Below, piece by piece: positions 51,410 through 63,838 of a stretch of DNA of 64,000 bases. Both the position numbers and the translations under genes were made by a program. The stretch is taken from the NCBI RefSeq assembly GCF_003351785.1, contig NZ_CP031230.1, forward strand, positions 2,464,501-2,528,500, read 5' to 3'. The notes under the pieces are model-generated. The model saw only the letters and a program-made list of their open reading frames with translations, was not told the DNA's origin and did not search any database. Every line of letters starts with the position of its first letter. Within the stretch, counting starts at the first letter, position 1. Source of the stretch: Sporosarcina sp. PTS2304 (GTDB lineage: Bacteria; Bacillota; Bacilli; Bacillales_A; Planococcaceae).

Positions 51410-52682
51410 CAAACCTGTTGATTATCCAAAGAAAGGAATTGGCGTTTACAGGGCAGAAAATAAGTGTACGTTTGAGGATTCTCACTACAAAATCGGACGC
51501 TTTCCTGAGGGGCCGCGGTGGACTCGCCAAAAGTGCGTTGGCGATTACACCTGTCAAGTGCAAAGATGTGCTCCTTCTCGCTGCGCTTCACTCGCAAAAG
51601 CCGTCCTTCGCTACGGCTCTCGCTGATCCTCCAGGAGTCGCCGGTTCTTCCGGGAGAATCCTTGAGGTTGTGTCGGGAAGTCAGTTGGTGTTCGGACAGA
51701 AGTTGGAGTGGGATAAGTGACTTCTCCTTTGCAGTGCAGAAAAAGAGTGTACGTGCTAGGATTCTCCCTGCAGAACCGGACGCTTTCCTGAGGGGACGCG
51801 GCGGACTCGCCAGAAGTTCTTTGGCGATTACGCCTGTCGTCCTGATCCTCCAGGAGTCGCCGGTTCTTCCGGGAGAATCCTTGAATTTGTGTTCGTAAGT
51901 CAGTTTGTGTTCGTCCAGAAATAGAGTATGGTAAGCTCTACTTCCTGAACAGTGTAGATAAAGCTTTGGATTGCCTGATTGAATACATATAGAGTCATTG
52001 CTTTTTTCACTCAGTTCGTCGAAACAGTCATAGTAGCTAGCAACACTTCACCGCTTTTCAACTTCAAAACGGTCGCATTGTATCAGACAAGTCTATTTAG
52101 TTGGTCTTTCACCACATACAAAGAATGATCGACCTGTCTTGCACACGCTAAGTTTCGGCTGAAGCTGGAAGACGATCGACTCCGAGAGGATCAGGACGAC
52201 AGGTGTAACTCGCAGCGCACTTTTGCGAGGTCCACCGCGTCCCCTCCGGAAAGCGTATCGTCTGGAAGCGCAAGCCGCAAGACTCTCTAAGTCAGCGTCA
52301 CTCCATCTAATAAACGAACATGAAGTAGCAGACAAGCCCACGTATTTTTCACTACCTACAAAGAGTGATCAACCTGTCTTGCACACACTAAGTACGGCTG
52401 GCGACTTACAGACGATCGACTCCGGGAGGTTCAGGAAAAGCCGTAGCGAAGGACGGCTTTTGCGAGTGAAGCGCAGCGAGAAGGAGCACATCTTTGCTTT
52501 TGACAGGTGTAACTCGCAGCGTTTGGAGGTCCACCGCGCCCCTTCAGGAAAGCGTATCGTCTGGAAGCTCAAGCCGCAAGACACTCTAAGTCAGCCTCAC
52601 TCCATCCAATTGCCATAGTCAAAATCATTTTAAACTAAATGAACGAGAGAATTATACATAATATCGTTAAGCAATAGGCTTG
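51410..52682 (-). mobile_element. Expanded MITE-like repeat island, inverted relative of the 41.6-kb element
   Basis: 1273 bp without a credible gene. One end is CAAACCTGTTGATTATCC (51410-51427); the other, read inward on the minus strand, is CAAGCCTATTGCTTAACG (52682-52665). Both match the termini of the 314-bp element. Inside are about four diverged copies of the GC-rich core (around 51500, 51780, 52240 and 52550), two copies of the GGATGGAGTGA-GTCTTGCGGCTT block near 52290 and 52590, and two copies of a block with AGGAGCACATCTTTGC (rc near 51560; direct near 52480). The segment 51650-51790 is close to the reverse complement of 41723-41815. Open frames here are shadows of the repeats. Confidence 0.65.
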
Positions 52683-52691
52683 GTAAAATAA

Positions 52692-52723
52692 AAAACTCTC
52701 CCGAGATAATCGGGAGAGTTTTA
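52692..52723 (-). terminator. Terminator of the rplM-rpsI operon
   Basis: Stem AAAACTCTCCCGA and its complement with a 5-base loop, T-run on the minus strand, 13 bp after the rpsI stop. Confidence 0.92.
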
Positions 52724-52735
52724 AAAGTGTTTCTA

Positions 52736-53128
52736 TTAACGTTTTGAGAACTGAGGTGCACGACGAGCGCCGCGAAGACCTGGTTTCTTACGTTCTTTCA
52801 TACGTGGGTCACGTGTTAGAAGTCCTGCTGATTTCAATGCTGGACGGAAATCAGGATCTACAGTTAACAATGCACGAGCAACGCCGTGACGGATTGCGCC
52901 TGCTTGACCTGTATAGCCTCCACCGTTTACGTTCACGTGGATATCGTAGCTTCCAAGTGTTTCTGTTGCAACTAGTGGTTGTTTAATAACTTCACGAAGT
53001 GTTTCGAATGGTACGTAGTCTTCTACGTCACGGTTGTTGACGACAATTTTACCTTCGCCAGGAACTAGACGTACACGAGCTACTGAACTTTTACGACGGC
53101 CAGTGCCGATATATTGTACTTGTGCCAA
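52736..53128 (-). CDS. rpsI: 30S ribosomal protein S9
   Basis: 130 residues. [20 protein letters not shown] at the start and the basic C-terminal tail ending in Arg ([14 protein letters not shown]) that reaches into the ribosomal P site. Follows rplM by 19 bp, the conserved rplM-rpsI pair. Confidence 0.98.
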   Translation of the reverse strand: MAQVQYIGTGRRKSSVARVRLVPGEGKIVVNNRDVEDYVPFETLREVIKQPLVATETLGSYDIHVNVNGGGYTGQAGAIRHGVARALLTVDPDFRPALKSAGLLTRDPRMKERKKPGLRGARRAPQFSKR

Positions 53129-53147
53129 GTGTGTTTCCTCCTCTTAA

Positions 53148-53585
53148 TTAACCGCGAAGCTCAAATGCTTCTGGTTTTTGTGCTGCGTGCTGATGTTCTG
53201 GTCCAGCATAAACGTGCAATTTCTTGATTGTTTGACGACCTAGAGGACCGTTTGGAAGCATTCCTTTGATCGCAAGTTCAAGCATTTTCACTGGGTAGTT
53301 TGTACGCATTTCAAGCGCTGTACGAGACTTGATGCTGCCTGTGTACCCAGAGTGACGGTAATACATTTTATCTTTCAACTTGTTACCAGTCAATTGAATT
53401 TTTTCTGCATTGATGATGATGACGTGGTCACCTGTATCAACATGTGGTGTAAACGTTGGTTTATGTTTACCGCGTAAAAGTGTTGCAACTTCTGAAGCAA
53501 GACGTCCAAGCGTTTGTCCTTCAGCGTCGACAACGAGCCATTTACGTTCTACTTCGTGACCTTTAGCCATGAATGTTGTGCGCAT
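53148..53585 (-). CDS. rplM: 50S ribosomal protein L13
   Basis: 145 residues, [20 protein letters not shown] at the N terminus and [20 protein letters not shown], matching B. subtilis L13. An early assembly protein of the 50S subunit. Confidence 0.98.
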   Translation of the reverse strand: MRTTFMAKGHEVERKWLVVDAEGQTLGRLASEVATLLRGKHKPTFTPHVDTGDHVIIINAEKIQLTGNKLKDKMYYRHSGYTGSIKSRTALEMRTNYPVKMLELAIKGMLPNGPLGRQTIKKLHVYAGPEHQHAAQKPEAFELRG

Positions 53586-53639
53586 AGTGTAATCCTCCTA
53601 AAAATATCAATCTGTTCCATTGTTTTCTCTATCCCTAAA

Positions 53640-53667
53640 CACAAATAAACTTCCGGGGCTTATTGTG
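53640..53667 (-). promoter_or_regulatory. Leader hairpin of rplM, candidate L13 autoregulatory leader
   Basis: On the minus strand CACAATAA pairs with TTATTTGTG around a GC-rich 10-base loop (GCCCCGGAAG), about 55 bp ahead of the rplM start. Bacilli have an L13 leader that autoregulates rplM-rpsI; assignment here is from position and the hairpin alone. Confidence 0.4.
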
Positions 53668-53742
53668 GGGTTATTGAAATACCATTTATCATGTTAACCT
53701 TTATCAACAATAAAGTCAAGCGTTTTTATGAAAACACCAGGA

Positions 53743-54495
53743 TTAGTTGCCATGGTCTCCATATGTCACTTCCATCAGGTATAAACCATGTGCTGGCGCT
53801 GTCTTTCCCGCTTTTTGCCTATCTTTCGCCAACAGGATCTTCTGTACGTCTTCGGGTTCATCCCAGCCAATTCCCACAGCTAATAATACACCTGCAATCG
53901 TACGCACCATATTGTAAAGAAAGCCATCGCCTTCTACTTCCAAGATTAATTCATCTTGTTGTCTTTCAAGCGTCAGTTTACGAATCGTGCGTACTTTATT
54001 AGCTGTGGCGGTTTTGGCCGAACAAAAACTCGTGAAGTCATGCGTTCCGATTAAATATGTGGCCCCTTTATTCATTCGACCAATATCGGGATTCCACCGA
54101 CCTAAATGAACCGCAAAATTACGTTCAAACGGACTTTGCACTGTACTGTACGACCAAATGTATCGATATGTCTTGCCCGTCGCTCCATACCGCGCATGAA
54201 AATCATCTGCTGTGACTTCGACATGTGTGATTCGGACATCTTTCGGCAATAATACATTTAACGCAGTCACCCAGCGATCTGCCAAATCTAGTGGTGTATC
54301 AAAATGGATCACTTGTCCAATTGCATGAACGCCTGAGTCAGTACGTCCACTCGCGACAGAGTGAATTGCGGGATTTTTATGCAATTTGACTAGCGCTTTA
54401 TCAATTTCAGATTGAACAGTTCTCATGCCCGGTTGCGATTGATAGCCTGCAAAATTTGTTCCGTCATAACACACGATTGCTTTCATTCGTTTCAT
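53743..54495 (-). CDS. truA: tRNA pseudouridine(38-40) synthase TruA
   Basis: 250 residues from ATG 54495. Catalytic aspartate in SGRTDSGVHA, plus YDGTNFAGYQSQPG and MVRTIAGVLLAVGIG. It modifies uridines 38-40 of tRNA anticodon arms. AGGAAG stands upstream and the gene starts 5 bp after ecfT, so it is the last gene of the ecf cluster; a frame reaching 54576 is an extension into ecfT. Confidence 0.95.
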   Translation of the reverse strand: MKRMKAIVCYDGTNFAGYQSQPGMRTVQSEIDKALVKLHKNPAIHSVASGRTDSGVHAIGQVIHFDTPLDLADRWVTALNVLLPKDVRITHVEVTADDFHARYGATGKTYRYIWSYSTVQSPFERNFAVHLGRWNPDIGRMNKGATYLIGTHDFTSFCSAKTATANKVRTIRKLTLERQQDELILEVEGDGFLYNMVRTIAGVLLAVGIGWDEPEDVQKILLAKDRQKAGKTAPAHGLYLMEVTYGDHGN

Positions 54496-54500
54496 CTCGT

Positions 54501-55298
54501 TCACTTCCTCACCCACACGAGCACAGCAACTAATACTACAAAGGCGAGTAGTACAGCTGTGTCTTTCTTCTGCCAAGATAATTGTCTAAATCTCGTACGT
54601 CCCTCGCCGCCCCGGTATCCACGGACTTCCATCGCAACCGCCAAATCTTCTGCTCGCTTGAATGCACTGACAAATAATGGAACCAGCAATGGAATCACCG
54701 CTTGTATACGTTCTTTAATAGATCCCGTACTCAGATCGGATCCACGTGCTAATTGAGCTTTTAAAATTTTATCTGTTTCGTCCATTAACGTCGGAATAAA
54801 ACGCAATGAAATCGACATCATCAGTGCCAGTTCATGAACAGGCAGTTTCAATTTCTTGAATGGATTCAGCAATGTCTCCAGTCCATCGGTAATCGATATC
54901 GGAGAAGTCGTCAGCGTTAAGACAGTAGTGACTAACACAAGTACTAAGAACCGAATGGAAATGAAAATACCCATCCGCAATCCTTCTTCGTATATTTTAA
55001 TAAACTTCCATTCAAATATAATCGGTCCTTCTCGCGTAAAGAAGATATGCAAGACTAGCGTAAAAACAACTAAAAATAAGACGGGCTTTAATCCATTCAC
55101 TAAAAAGTACGGTCGGATTCTAGCCAGTGCGATAACGAAAACAGTAAAGCCAAGAAGCACTGCATACGACGCTACATTATTCGCCAAAAAAACAGCAGCT
55201 ACAAATAAAAATACAAATAATAGCTTAGAACGCGGATCCATGCGGTGCACAATGGAATTTCCAGGAATAAAACGACCAATGATCATTTTTTCTAGCAT
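54501..55298 (-). CDS. ecfT: ECF transporter membrane coupling protein EcfT
   Basis: 265 residues, about five to six membrane helices. Two cytoplasmic coupling Ala-Arg-Gly motifs are seen, LKAQLARGSDLS and DLAVAMEVRGYRGG. It couples the EcfA1A2 ATPases to different vitamin-binding S proteins encoded elsewhere. Overlaps ecfA2 by 7 bp. Confidence 0.96.
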   Translation of the reverse strand: MLEKMIIGRFIPGNSIVHRMDPRSKLLFVFLFVAAVFLANNVASYAVLLGFTVFVIALARIRPYFLVNGLKPVLFLVVFTLVLHIFFTREGPIIFEWKFIKIYEEGLRMGIFISIRFLVLVLVTTVLTLTTSPISITDGLETLLNPFKKLKLPVHELALMMSISLRFIPTLMDETDKILKAQLARGSDLSTGSIKERIQAVIPLLVPLFVSAFKRAEDLAVAMEVRGYRGGEGRTRFRQLSWQKKDTAVLLAFVVLVAVLVWVRK

Positions 55299-56167
55299 GA
55301 CCGCTCACCTTTTTCAGCAATTTGAATAGCTAGTTCACGGGCTAACATTTCTTCTGTTAACGCAAGGCTGCTAAATTTCTGACCTATCATCTTTTCTATC
55401 CTTTGTTGAAAATAGACGGTACGGGGCACACTTAGCCTATATTTATGCAATTGCTCTTGTTGCATAAATATTTCCTCAGGTGTACCTTCCATAACTGACG
55501 ATCCTTCATGCATCACGACAATTCTGTCACTGTAACGAGCTGCATCTTCCATACTGTGCGTAACTAAAATAGTCGTTAGGTTTTCCTGTTCGTGAAGTCT
55601 ATGAAACAATTCCATGATTTCCTTGCGTCCACGCGGATCCAGACCCGCTGTCGGCTCATCTAGCACTAATACAGATGGTTTGAATGCTAGGACTCCAGCG
55701 ATAGCTACACGTCGCATTTGACCTCCAGACAGCTCAAAGGGAGACTTTTGAAGAACACCCTCAGGTAATCCAAGCAACTTCACTAATTCATGCGCCCGTT
55801 CACGTGCCACTTCTTTCGGTACACCAAAATTTAACGGACCGAACATAATATCCTTTTCCACTGTTTCTTCAAATAACTGATGTTCCGGAAACTGAAATAC
55901 GATCCCCACTTGGTGTCGAACCTCTTTCATTTGTTTCCCTTTCGTCTGCGAAGTGATCGTAGTGTTTCCTATTTTTACGACTCCTTCTGATGGTTTTAAC
56001 AATCCATTTAAATGCAGCAATAGCGTCGACTTTCCTGACCCTGTATGTCCGATAATGGAAGTATACGAACCTGAAGGGATGGTAGCTGTCACATCCTGCA
56101 ATGCACGTTTTTCAAATGGAGAGTCCTTTGCATATAAGTAACCTACTTGCTGAAGTGAAATGTCCAC
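55292..56167 (-). CDS. ecfA2: ECF transporter ATPase EcfA2
   Basis: 291 residues. Walker A IGHTGSGKSTLLLHL, signature LSGGQMRRVA, Walker B VLVLDEPTAGLD and H-loop VTHSMEDAA. GTG start at 56167; overlaps the end of ecfA1 by 25 bp, implying coupling. Works as a heterodimer with EcfA1. Confidence 0.96.
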   Translation of the reverse strand: MDISLQQVGYLYAKDSPFEKRALQDVTATIPSGSYTSIIGHTGSGKSTLLLHLNGLLKPSEGVVKIGNTTITSQTKGKQMKEVRHQVGIVFQFPEHQLFEETVEKDIMFGPLNFGVPKEVARERAHELVKLLGLPEGVLQKSPFELSGGQMRRVAIAGVLAFKPSVLVLDEPTAGLDPRGRKEIMELFHRLHEQENLTTILVTHSMEDAARYSDRIVVMHEGSSVMEGTPEEIFMQQEQLHKYRLSVPRTVYFQQRIEKMIGQKFSSLALTEEMLARELAIQIAEKGERSC

Positions 56168-56997
56168 AATTCATTCACCAACTCTTCTTCTGTCATATGG
56201 TTGCCCTGAAGCTCGACACCCGTTTCTCTCAGTAGTTCTGAAACACGCAAAGCAAATGGTAGATCCAATCCAATGGTTTCCAAAGCGGTACCTTTTTGGA
56301 AAATCTCCTGAGGTGTTCCTATCATTAATACCTTTCCTTCGTTCATGACAAGTATACGATCTGCAAGCAACACTTCTTCTAAATCGTGTGTGATTGATAC
56401 AACCGTTAACCCGATTTCCGCACGTAGTTTTTTTACGATTTCAATAACTTCCTCTCTTCCTTGAGGATCTAGCATTGAAGTCGCCTCATCCAGTATTAGA
56501 AGTTCTGGTTGTAAGGCAAGCGCTCCAGCAATAGCGACACGCTGTTTCTGACCACCAGATAGGTGATGCGGTTCATGATTCATGTAATCCGTCATCTTCA
56601 CTTGATCCAACGACTCACGTACCCGTTTTACCATTACATCATGGGGAACTCCATTGTTTTCAAGGGCAAACGCAACATCGTCTTGAACGGTAGAACCAAC
56701 AAATTGGTTATCGGGGTTTTGAAAAACGATTCCCATACGAGAGCGCGTATCCCAAAGATTTTCTTCTTTCAAAGCTTCTAGAAAGAGGTTCACTTCACCA
56801 GACGAAGGAAATAGCAAGCCAATTAACAATTTGGCAAGTGTCGACTTTCCTGACCCATTATGTCCTACAACCGCTAACCATTCTCCTTCATATAATGTAA
56901 AAGACACGTCATCGAGTGCTTTCTTTACAGCCTGTTCAGATTCTTCTTCCGTATCATATGAAAACATTACATGATGCATAGACGCAATTTCCTTCAT
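56143..56997 (-). CDS. ecfA1: ECF transporter ATPase EcfA1
   Basis: 284 residues. Walker A VGHNGSGKSTLAKL, signature LSGGQKQRVA, Walker B LLILDEATSMLD and H-loop ITHDLEEVL. AAAGGGGGT precedes ATG 56997. First gene of the ecfA1-ecfA2-ecfT-truA group, placed downstream of rplQ as in most Bacilli. Confidence 0.96.
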   Translation of the reverse strand: MKEIASMHHVMFSYDTEEESEQAVKKALDDVSFTLYEGEWLAVVGHNGSGKSTLAKLLIGLLFPSSGEVNLFLEALKEENLWDTRSRMGIVFQNPDNQFVGSTVQDDVAFALENNGVPHDVMVKRVRESLDQVKMTDYMNHEPHHLSGGQKQRVAIAGALALQPELLILDEATSMLDPQGREEVIEIVKKLRAEIGLTVVSITHDLEEVLLADRILVMNEGKVLMIGTPQEIFQKGTALETIGLDLPFALRVSELLRETGVELQGNHMTEEELVNELWTFHFSK

Positions 56998-57050
56998 CTA
57001 GAGACCCCCTTTTAGTGTTCTATGTAGTGTATATAGTGAAACTTATGTAT

Positions 57051-57133
57051 AAAAAAAAGCGCGTACCTCATCTAAGGAATGCGCTTTTGAAACGTAATGC
57101 CGGGTGCTCATGCCGACATCTCAGATGAGGTAC
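57051..57133 (-). ncRNA. L17 downstream element-like RNA / attenuator between rplQ and ecfA1
   Basis: Minus strand: arm GTACCTCATCT (57133-57123), a middle part with CGGCATGAGCACCCGGCATT, then AAGCGC, then AGATGAGGTAC (57073-57063), then GCGCTT and an eight-T run (57058-57051). AGATGAGGTAC can pair perfectly with the upstream arm, or the AAGCGC/GCGCTT terminator stem can form around it, so the two helices compete or nest. Position directly after rplQ matches the L17 downstream element (L17DE) described in Bacilli and Lactobacillales. Identity with L17DE is inferred from position and structure. Confidence 0.5.
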
Positions 57134-57212
57134 GTAGAGCTAGACCAGTCGATTGCTCGCGGATCATAACACTCAGCTTTTAAGTCGTATAAATCTGTTG
57201 AATGTAACAAAA

Positions 57213-57241
57213 GGGTGTGGCTGTGCGTGACAGACACACCC
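57213..57241 (-). terminator. Terminator after rplQ
   Basis: Minus-strand stem GGGTGTG/CACACCC with inner CTGT/ACAG pairing, followed by TTTTGTT, 16 bp after the rplQ stop. Confidence 0.85.
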
Positions 57242-57256
57242 TCTTCATGTATGGAA

Positions 57257-57637
57257 TTACACTAATTCGATAATGACTACTGGTGCTCCGTCGCCGCGGC
57301 GAGGACCCATTTTCATTATACGTGTATAACCGCCTTGGCGATCTGCGTAACGTGGTGCAACTGTATCGAAAAGTTTTTGAAGTGCATACACTGTTGCTTC
57401 TTCGCCCTCTTCGTTTTCAACTGTCACCAATTCACGACGAATATACTCAGCTGCTTGACGACGTGCATGAAGATCTCCACGTTTACCAAGAGTGATCATC
57501 TTTTCAACTACTGAACGCAATTCTTTTGCGCGTGCTTCAGTTGTTTGGATGCTCTCATGAACGATTAAATCTGTCGTTAGGTCGCGTAGCATTGCTTTAC
57601 GTTGTGAACTTGTGCGTCCAAGTTTTCTGTATCCCAT
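57257..57637 (-). CDS. rplQ: 50S ribosomal protein L17
   Basis: 126 residues, [20 protein letters not shown] at the start; [22 protein letters not shown] at the end. Last ribosomal gene of the alpha operon, 31 bp after rpoA. Slightly longer than the 120 aa of B. subtilis because of an insertion near residue 77 ([11 protein letters not shown]). Confidence 0.98.
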   Translation of the reverse strand: MGYRKLGRTSSQRKAMLRDLTTDLIVHESIQTTEARAKELRSVVEKMITLGKRGDLHARRQAAEYIRRELVTVENEEGEEATVYALQKLFDTVAPRYADRQGGYTRIMKMGPRRGDGAPVVIIELV

Positions 57638-57668
57638 TTGAAGTTACCCTCCTTCAAGTATATGTCAA

Positions 57669-58613
57669 TTATTCTTCAGAGCGTAACTCAAGGTTTAGCT
57701 CATCAAGTTTAGCCTTCACTTCTTCAAGTGATTTACGGCCTAGGTTTCGCACTTTCATCATTTCGTCTTCAGACTTGTTAGCAAGTTCGAGAACTGTATT
57801 AATGCCTGCACGTTTCAAGCAGTTATAAGAACGAACAGAAAGGTCAAGTTCTTCAATCGTCATCTCTAGAACTTTTTCTTTTTGATCTTCTTCTTTTTCT
57901 ACCATGATTTCTGCAGTTTGTGCTTCGTCAGTCATGCCAACGAATATATTTAAGTGTTCTGTTAGAATTTTAGCTCCCAGTGAAACAGCCTCTTTAGGAC
58001 CAATGCTACCATCTGTCCATACGTCAAGTGTTAACTTATCAAAGTTAGTACTTTGTCCAACGCGAGTATTTTCAACCTGGAAATTAACGCGTGATACCGG
58101 AGTGTAAATCGAGTCGATTGGAATCACACCAATCGCTAGATCCTCACGTTTGTTTTGATCGGAAGGAACATATCCGCGTCCACGTACAGCATACATACGC
58201 ATACGTAAATGTCCATTTTTACCGAGAGTAGCAATCGGGAGATCTGGATTCAATACTTCAACATCACTATCATGTGTGATGTCTGCAGCCGTCACGACGC
58301 CTTCACCCTTCACATCGATCTCAATAACTTTCTCATCATCTGAGTAAATTTTGAGAGCAAGCTTCTTCACATTCAAAATAACTGTCGATACGTCTTCAAC
58401 GACACCTTCAATTGTTGAGAATTCATGAAGTACTCCATCGATTTGAATAGATGTCACAGCAGCTCCTGGCAATGAAGACAAAAGAATGCGACGTAAGGAA
58501 TTCCCTAGAGTATTTCCATATCCACGCTCTAACGGTTCGATAATAAACTTACCAAACTGTGAATCTTCACCAATTGTTACTGTTTCAATCTTTGGTTTCT
58601 CAATCTCGATCAT
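57669..58613 (-). CDS. rpoA: RNA polymerase alpha subunit
   Basis: 314 residues. N-terminal assembly domain ([21 protein letters not shown] block, here [17 protein letters not shown]) and C-terminal domain for UP-element/activator contacts ([33 protein letters not shown]). Length as in B. subtilis. Confidence 0.99.
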   Translation of the reverse strand: MIEIEKPKIETVTIGEDSQFGKFIIEPLERGYGNTLGNSLRRILLSSLPGAAVTSIQIDGVLHEFSTIEGVVEDVSTVILNVKKLALKIYSDDEKVIEIDVKGEGVVTAADITHDSDVEVLNPDLPIATLGKNGHLRMRMYAVRGRGYVPSDQNKREDLAIGVIPIDSIYTPVSRVNFQVENTRVGQSTNFDKLTLDVWTDGSIGPKEAVSLGAKILTEHLNIFVGMTDEAQTAEIMVEKEEDQKEKVLEMTIEELDLSVRSYNCLKRAGINTVLELANKSEDEMMKVRNLGRKSLEEVKAKLDELNLELRSEE

Positions 58614-58737
58614 TTATTTACCCTCCTCAAAACGTCTTCTATAGTGGTTAAACCATATTGAATTCACTGATAATAGAAACTCTATTTCAACAGTATTAAC
58701 AAAAATTGTCTTTCTTAATCCAATAGATTCAAACCGA

Positions 58738-59145
<408 letters not shown>

Positions 59146-59152
59146 TTACCTA

Positions 59153-59518
59153 TTATTTTTTCTTGTTTGCCATTGTACGTTTTGGACCTTTACGCGTACG
59201 TGCATTGTTTTTCGTGTTTTGACCACGAACAGGCAATCCACGACGGTGACGGATTCCACGGTTACTACCGATTTCCATCAAACGCTTGATGTTTAGGGAA
59301 GTCTCACGACGTAGATCTCCTTCTACTTTCAAGCCGTCAATTTGTTCACGAATTTTATCAAGTTCAGTTTCTGTTAAGTCACGAACTCGAGTCTCTTCAG
59401 AAATGTCAGCTGCATTCAAAATTTCCTTAGCAGTTGTCTTACCAATACCAAAAATGTATGTCAATGAAATGACAACGCGCTTATCGCGCGGAACGTCTAC
59501 ACCAGCAATACGTGCCAT
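59153..59518 (-). CDS. rpsM: 30S ribosomal protein S13
   Basis: 121 residues; [32 protein letters not shown] block ([20 protein letters not shown]) and [11 protein letters not shown]. Contacts tRNA and the 50S subunit. Confidence 0.99.
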   Translation of the reverse strand: MARIAGVDVPRDKRVVISLTYIFGIGKTTAKEILNAADISEETRVRDLTETELDKIREQIDGLKVEGDLRRETSLNIKRLMEIGSNRGIRHRRGLPVRGQNTKNNARTRKGPKRTMANKKK

Positions 59519-59542
59519 ATAAGTTGTGCACCTCCTTGTGTT

Positions 59543-59671
<129 letters not shown>

Positions 59672-59694
59672 TCAGTATTCCGGAGTGCAAAAGT

Positions 59695-59913
59695 TTATTT
59701 AAAACGGTATGTGATACGACCACGTGTCAAATCATAAGGCGAAAGTTCCATCGTCACTTTGTCGCCAGGCAATATACGAATAAAGTGCATACGAATCTTC
59801 CCCGATACGTGTGCTAGTACCGTATGTCCGTTTTCCAACTCCACTTTAAACATCGCATTTGGCAACGTTTCAAGAACAGTTCCTTCTACCTCAATTACGT
59901 CGTCCTTCGCCAT
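59695..59913 (-). CDS. infA: Translation initiation factor IF-1
   Basis: 72 residues, an S1-like OB fold: [41 protein letters not shown] and [15 protein letters not shown]. Start ATG 59913, GGGAGAC upstream; a frame to 59955 is an upstream extension. Follows rpmJ's usual order infA-rpmJ-rpsM. Confidence 0.99.
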   Translation of the reverse strand: MAKDDVIEVEGTVLETLPNAMFKVELENGHTVLAHVSGKIRMHFIRILPGDKVTMELSPYDLTRGRITYRFK

Positions 59914-60257
59914 CAATCCTGTCTCCCTTCTATATCCAATAAAGGCTTTCACCATCGAGCGGCATCAGTCGCCTTCAAAAAAGCTTCCTTCAACATATGT
60001 CCAGTTTGCATGAGTGATGTTCGAAAGACGTCTGCCACATTTCGCTGTTTCGCATTTCTGCGAGTGAGATCCTTTATTGTTCTCACAGCTATACCAATTA
60101 CACATTATACCGCGATTTGCAACATAATGCATGCAGGAACAACTGAAGAATCAATTTCAACTCTCATTTGTCCAATACCGGGCACTTTACGCTTTTGCAG
60201 CTCGTTTTCAACCATTACTTTCCGAACAGTGATGCAGATGTGCCCGAAAAGGATTGA
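59914..60257 (-). other. Gap between adk and infA where map normally lies
   Basis: 344 bp with no gene that I can support. In B. subtilis this interval holds map (methionine aminopeptidase) and a KOW-domain gene. Two short open stretches on the minus strand (about 36 residues ending CIMLQIAV, and about 43 residues ending [10 protein letters not shown]) have no recognisable homology and no good ribosome sites. A minus-strand GGTATAATG (about 60105-60113) could be an extended -10 of an infA promoter. Confidence 0.7.
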
Positions 60258-62250
<1,993 letters not shown>

Positions 62251-62251
<1 letters not shown>

Positions 62252-62691
62252 TATACCACCTCTGTTTGCCCGCCTGCTTTTTCAATTGCTTCTTTTGCAG
62301 AAGCGGAGAATTTGTTTGCTTTCACGGTAATCTTCTTATCAAGTGTTCCGTTTCCAAGAATCTTGATACCAGATTTAGCGTTACTTACAACACCAGTTTC
62401 AAGTAGCAATTCCGGTGTTACTTCCGTGCCTTCTTCAAAACGATTCAACGTATCAAGATTGACGATGGTATAATCTTTACGATTAATGTTCGTAAATCCA
62501 CGCTTAGGAAGTCGTTGGAAAAGAGGAATTTGTCCACCTTCGAAACCAAGACGTACACCGCCGCCTGAACGTGAATTTTGACCGTCATGACCTCTACCGG
62601 AAGTCTTACCAGTTCCAGATCCGATCCCACGACCAACGCGTTTGCGGTTTCTACGTGATCCCTCAGCTGGTTTTAGTTCGTGTAACTTCAT
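62251..62691 (-). CDS. rplO: 50S ribosomal protein L15
   Basis: 146 residues; [38 protein letters not shown] and [18 protein letters not shown]. spc operon order rpmD-rplO-secY. Confidence 0.99.
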
Positions 62692-62723
62692 CTTATCGGC
62701 ACCTCCTTATTATAAAATGTTAC

Positions 62724-62906
62724 TTAAATTTCTTTAACTGTTACTAAGTGGCTGACTTTAGTGATCATACCACGAATAGAAGCGTTATCTTGATGCTCAG
62801 CAATTTGGTTCAACTTTCGAAGACCTAATGCTTCAATTGTTTTACGTTGTGCCGGCTTAGAACCGATTACACTTTTCGTAAGGGTGATTGCAAGTTTGTT
62901 CGCCAT
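62724..62906 (-). CDS. rpmD: 50S ribosomal protein L30
   Basis: 60 residues; [20 protein letters not shown] and [13 protein letters not shown]. Between rpsE and rplO as in other Firmicutes. Confidence 0.98.
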   Translation of the reverse strand: MANKLAITLTKSVIGSKPAQRKTIEALGLRKLNQIAEHQDNASIRGMITKVSHLVTVKEI

Positions 62907-62919
62907 TGTGTTTCCCCCC

Positions 62920-63420
62920 TTAACCTAACAGTTCTTCTACGGATTTACCACGCAATTTCGCAACTTCTTCTGCGCGTTTCAAATTCTGTAATCCTTCGAT
63001 TGTTGCACGTACCATATTGATTGGTGTGCTTGATCCAAGAGATTTTGAAAGAATATCCGTGATTCCTGCAAGTTCAAGTACCGCACGGACAGGTCCACCT
63101 GCAATAACTCCAGTACCTGGAGCAGCTGGTTTGATGAGGATTTGTCCTGCACCAAAACGGCCGATTACTTCATGTGGTGTTGTACCTTTAACCATTGGTA
63201 CTACAATTAAGTTTTTCTTCGCATCTTCAATTGCTTTACGGATTGCATCTGGAACTTCTTGTGCTTTTCCAGTACCAAAACCGACACGACCATTTTTATC
63301 ACCGACTACGACAAGTGCAGTAAAGCGGAAACGACGTCCACCTTTTACAACTTTCGCAACACGGTTGATCGTAACTACGCGTTCTTCAAACTCACTTTTG
63401 TTTTGATCATTACGACGCAT
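62920..63420 (-). CDS. rpsE: 30S ribosomal protein S5
   Basis: 166 residues; double-stranded-RNA-binding-like N-terminal domain ([20 protein letters not shown]) and [21 protein letters not shown]. Contributes to decoding accuracy. Confidence 0.99.
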   Translation of the reverse strand: MRRNDQNKSEFEERVVTINRVAKVVKGGRRFRFTALVVVGDKNGRVGFGTGKAQEVPDAIRKAIEDAKKNLIVVPMVKGTTPHEVIGRFGAGQILIKPAAPGTGVIAGGPVRAVLELAGITDILSKSLGSSTPINMVRATIEGLQNLKRAEEVAKLRGKSVEELLG

Positions 63421-63442
63421 GAAATATGTCCCTCCTTCTTAA

Positions 63443-63805
63443 TTAAAATTCCAGTCCATTTTCGCGTGCTGCGTCAGCAAGAGCTTTGACACGGCCATGG
63501 AAAAGATATCCACCACGGTCAAAAACAACCGCTTTGACGTCTTTTTCAACAGCTTTCTTTGCAATAAGCTCGCCGACTTTAGCTGCTGATTCAGTGTTAC
63601 CAGTAGATCCAGCCTCAACTTCATTATCCATTGTAGAAGCACTTGCGATTGTTACACCGTTAGTGTCGTCAATCAACTGTGCATAGATATGTTTGTTTGA
63701 ACGGTAAACGTTTAGACGTGGACGCTCTGCAGTTCCGCTGATTTTCGTACGCACACGTGCGTGACGCTTTTTACGGACAGCGTTTTTATCTTGTTTCGTG
63801 ATCAT
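63443..63805 (-). CDS. rplR: 50S ribosomal protein L18
   Basis: 120 residues from ATG 63805 ([20 protein letters not shown]), with [20 protein letters not shown] and [20 protein letters not shown]. Binds 5S rRNA. A TTG-initiated extension to 63823 includes the ribosome site and is rejected. Confidence 0.98.
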   Translation of the reverse strand: MITKQDKNAVRKKRHARVRTKISGTAERPRLNVYRSNKHIYAQLIDDTNGVTIASASTMDNEVEAGSTGNTESAAKVGELIAKKAVEKDVKAVVFDRGGYLFHGRVKALADAARENGLEF

Positions 63806-63838
63806 CGGGGTCACTCCTTCCAAATACCTCAGGCGGTA

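Noticed and set aside
51418..52618. ORFs of 100-131 codons in the repeat island
   Set aside because: They follow the duplicated GC-rich cores, overlap each other on both strands, and show no homology or ribosome site.
59914..60257. Two short minus-strand ORFs as remnants of map
   Set aside because: Neither contains a recognisable methionine aminopeptidase motif, so calling a pseudogene is not supported.
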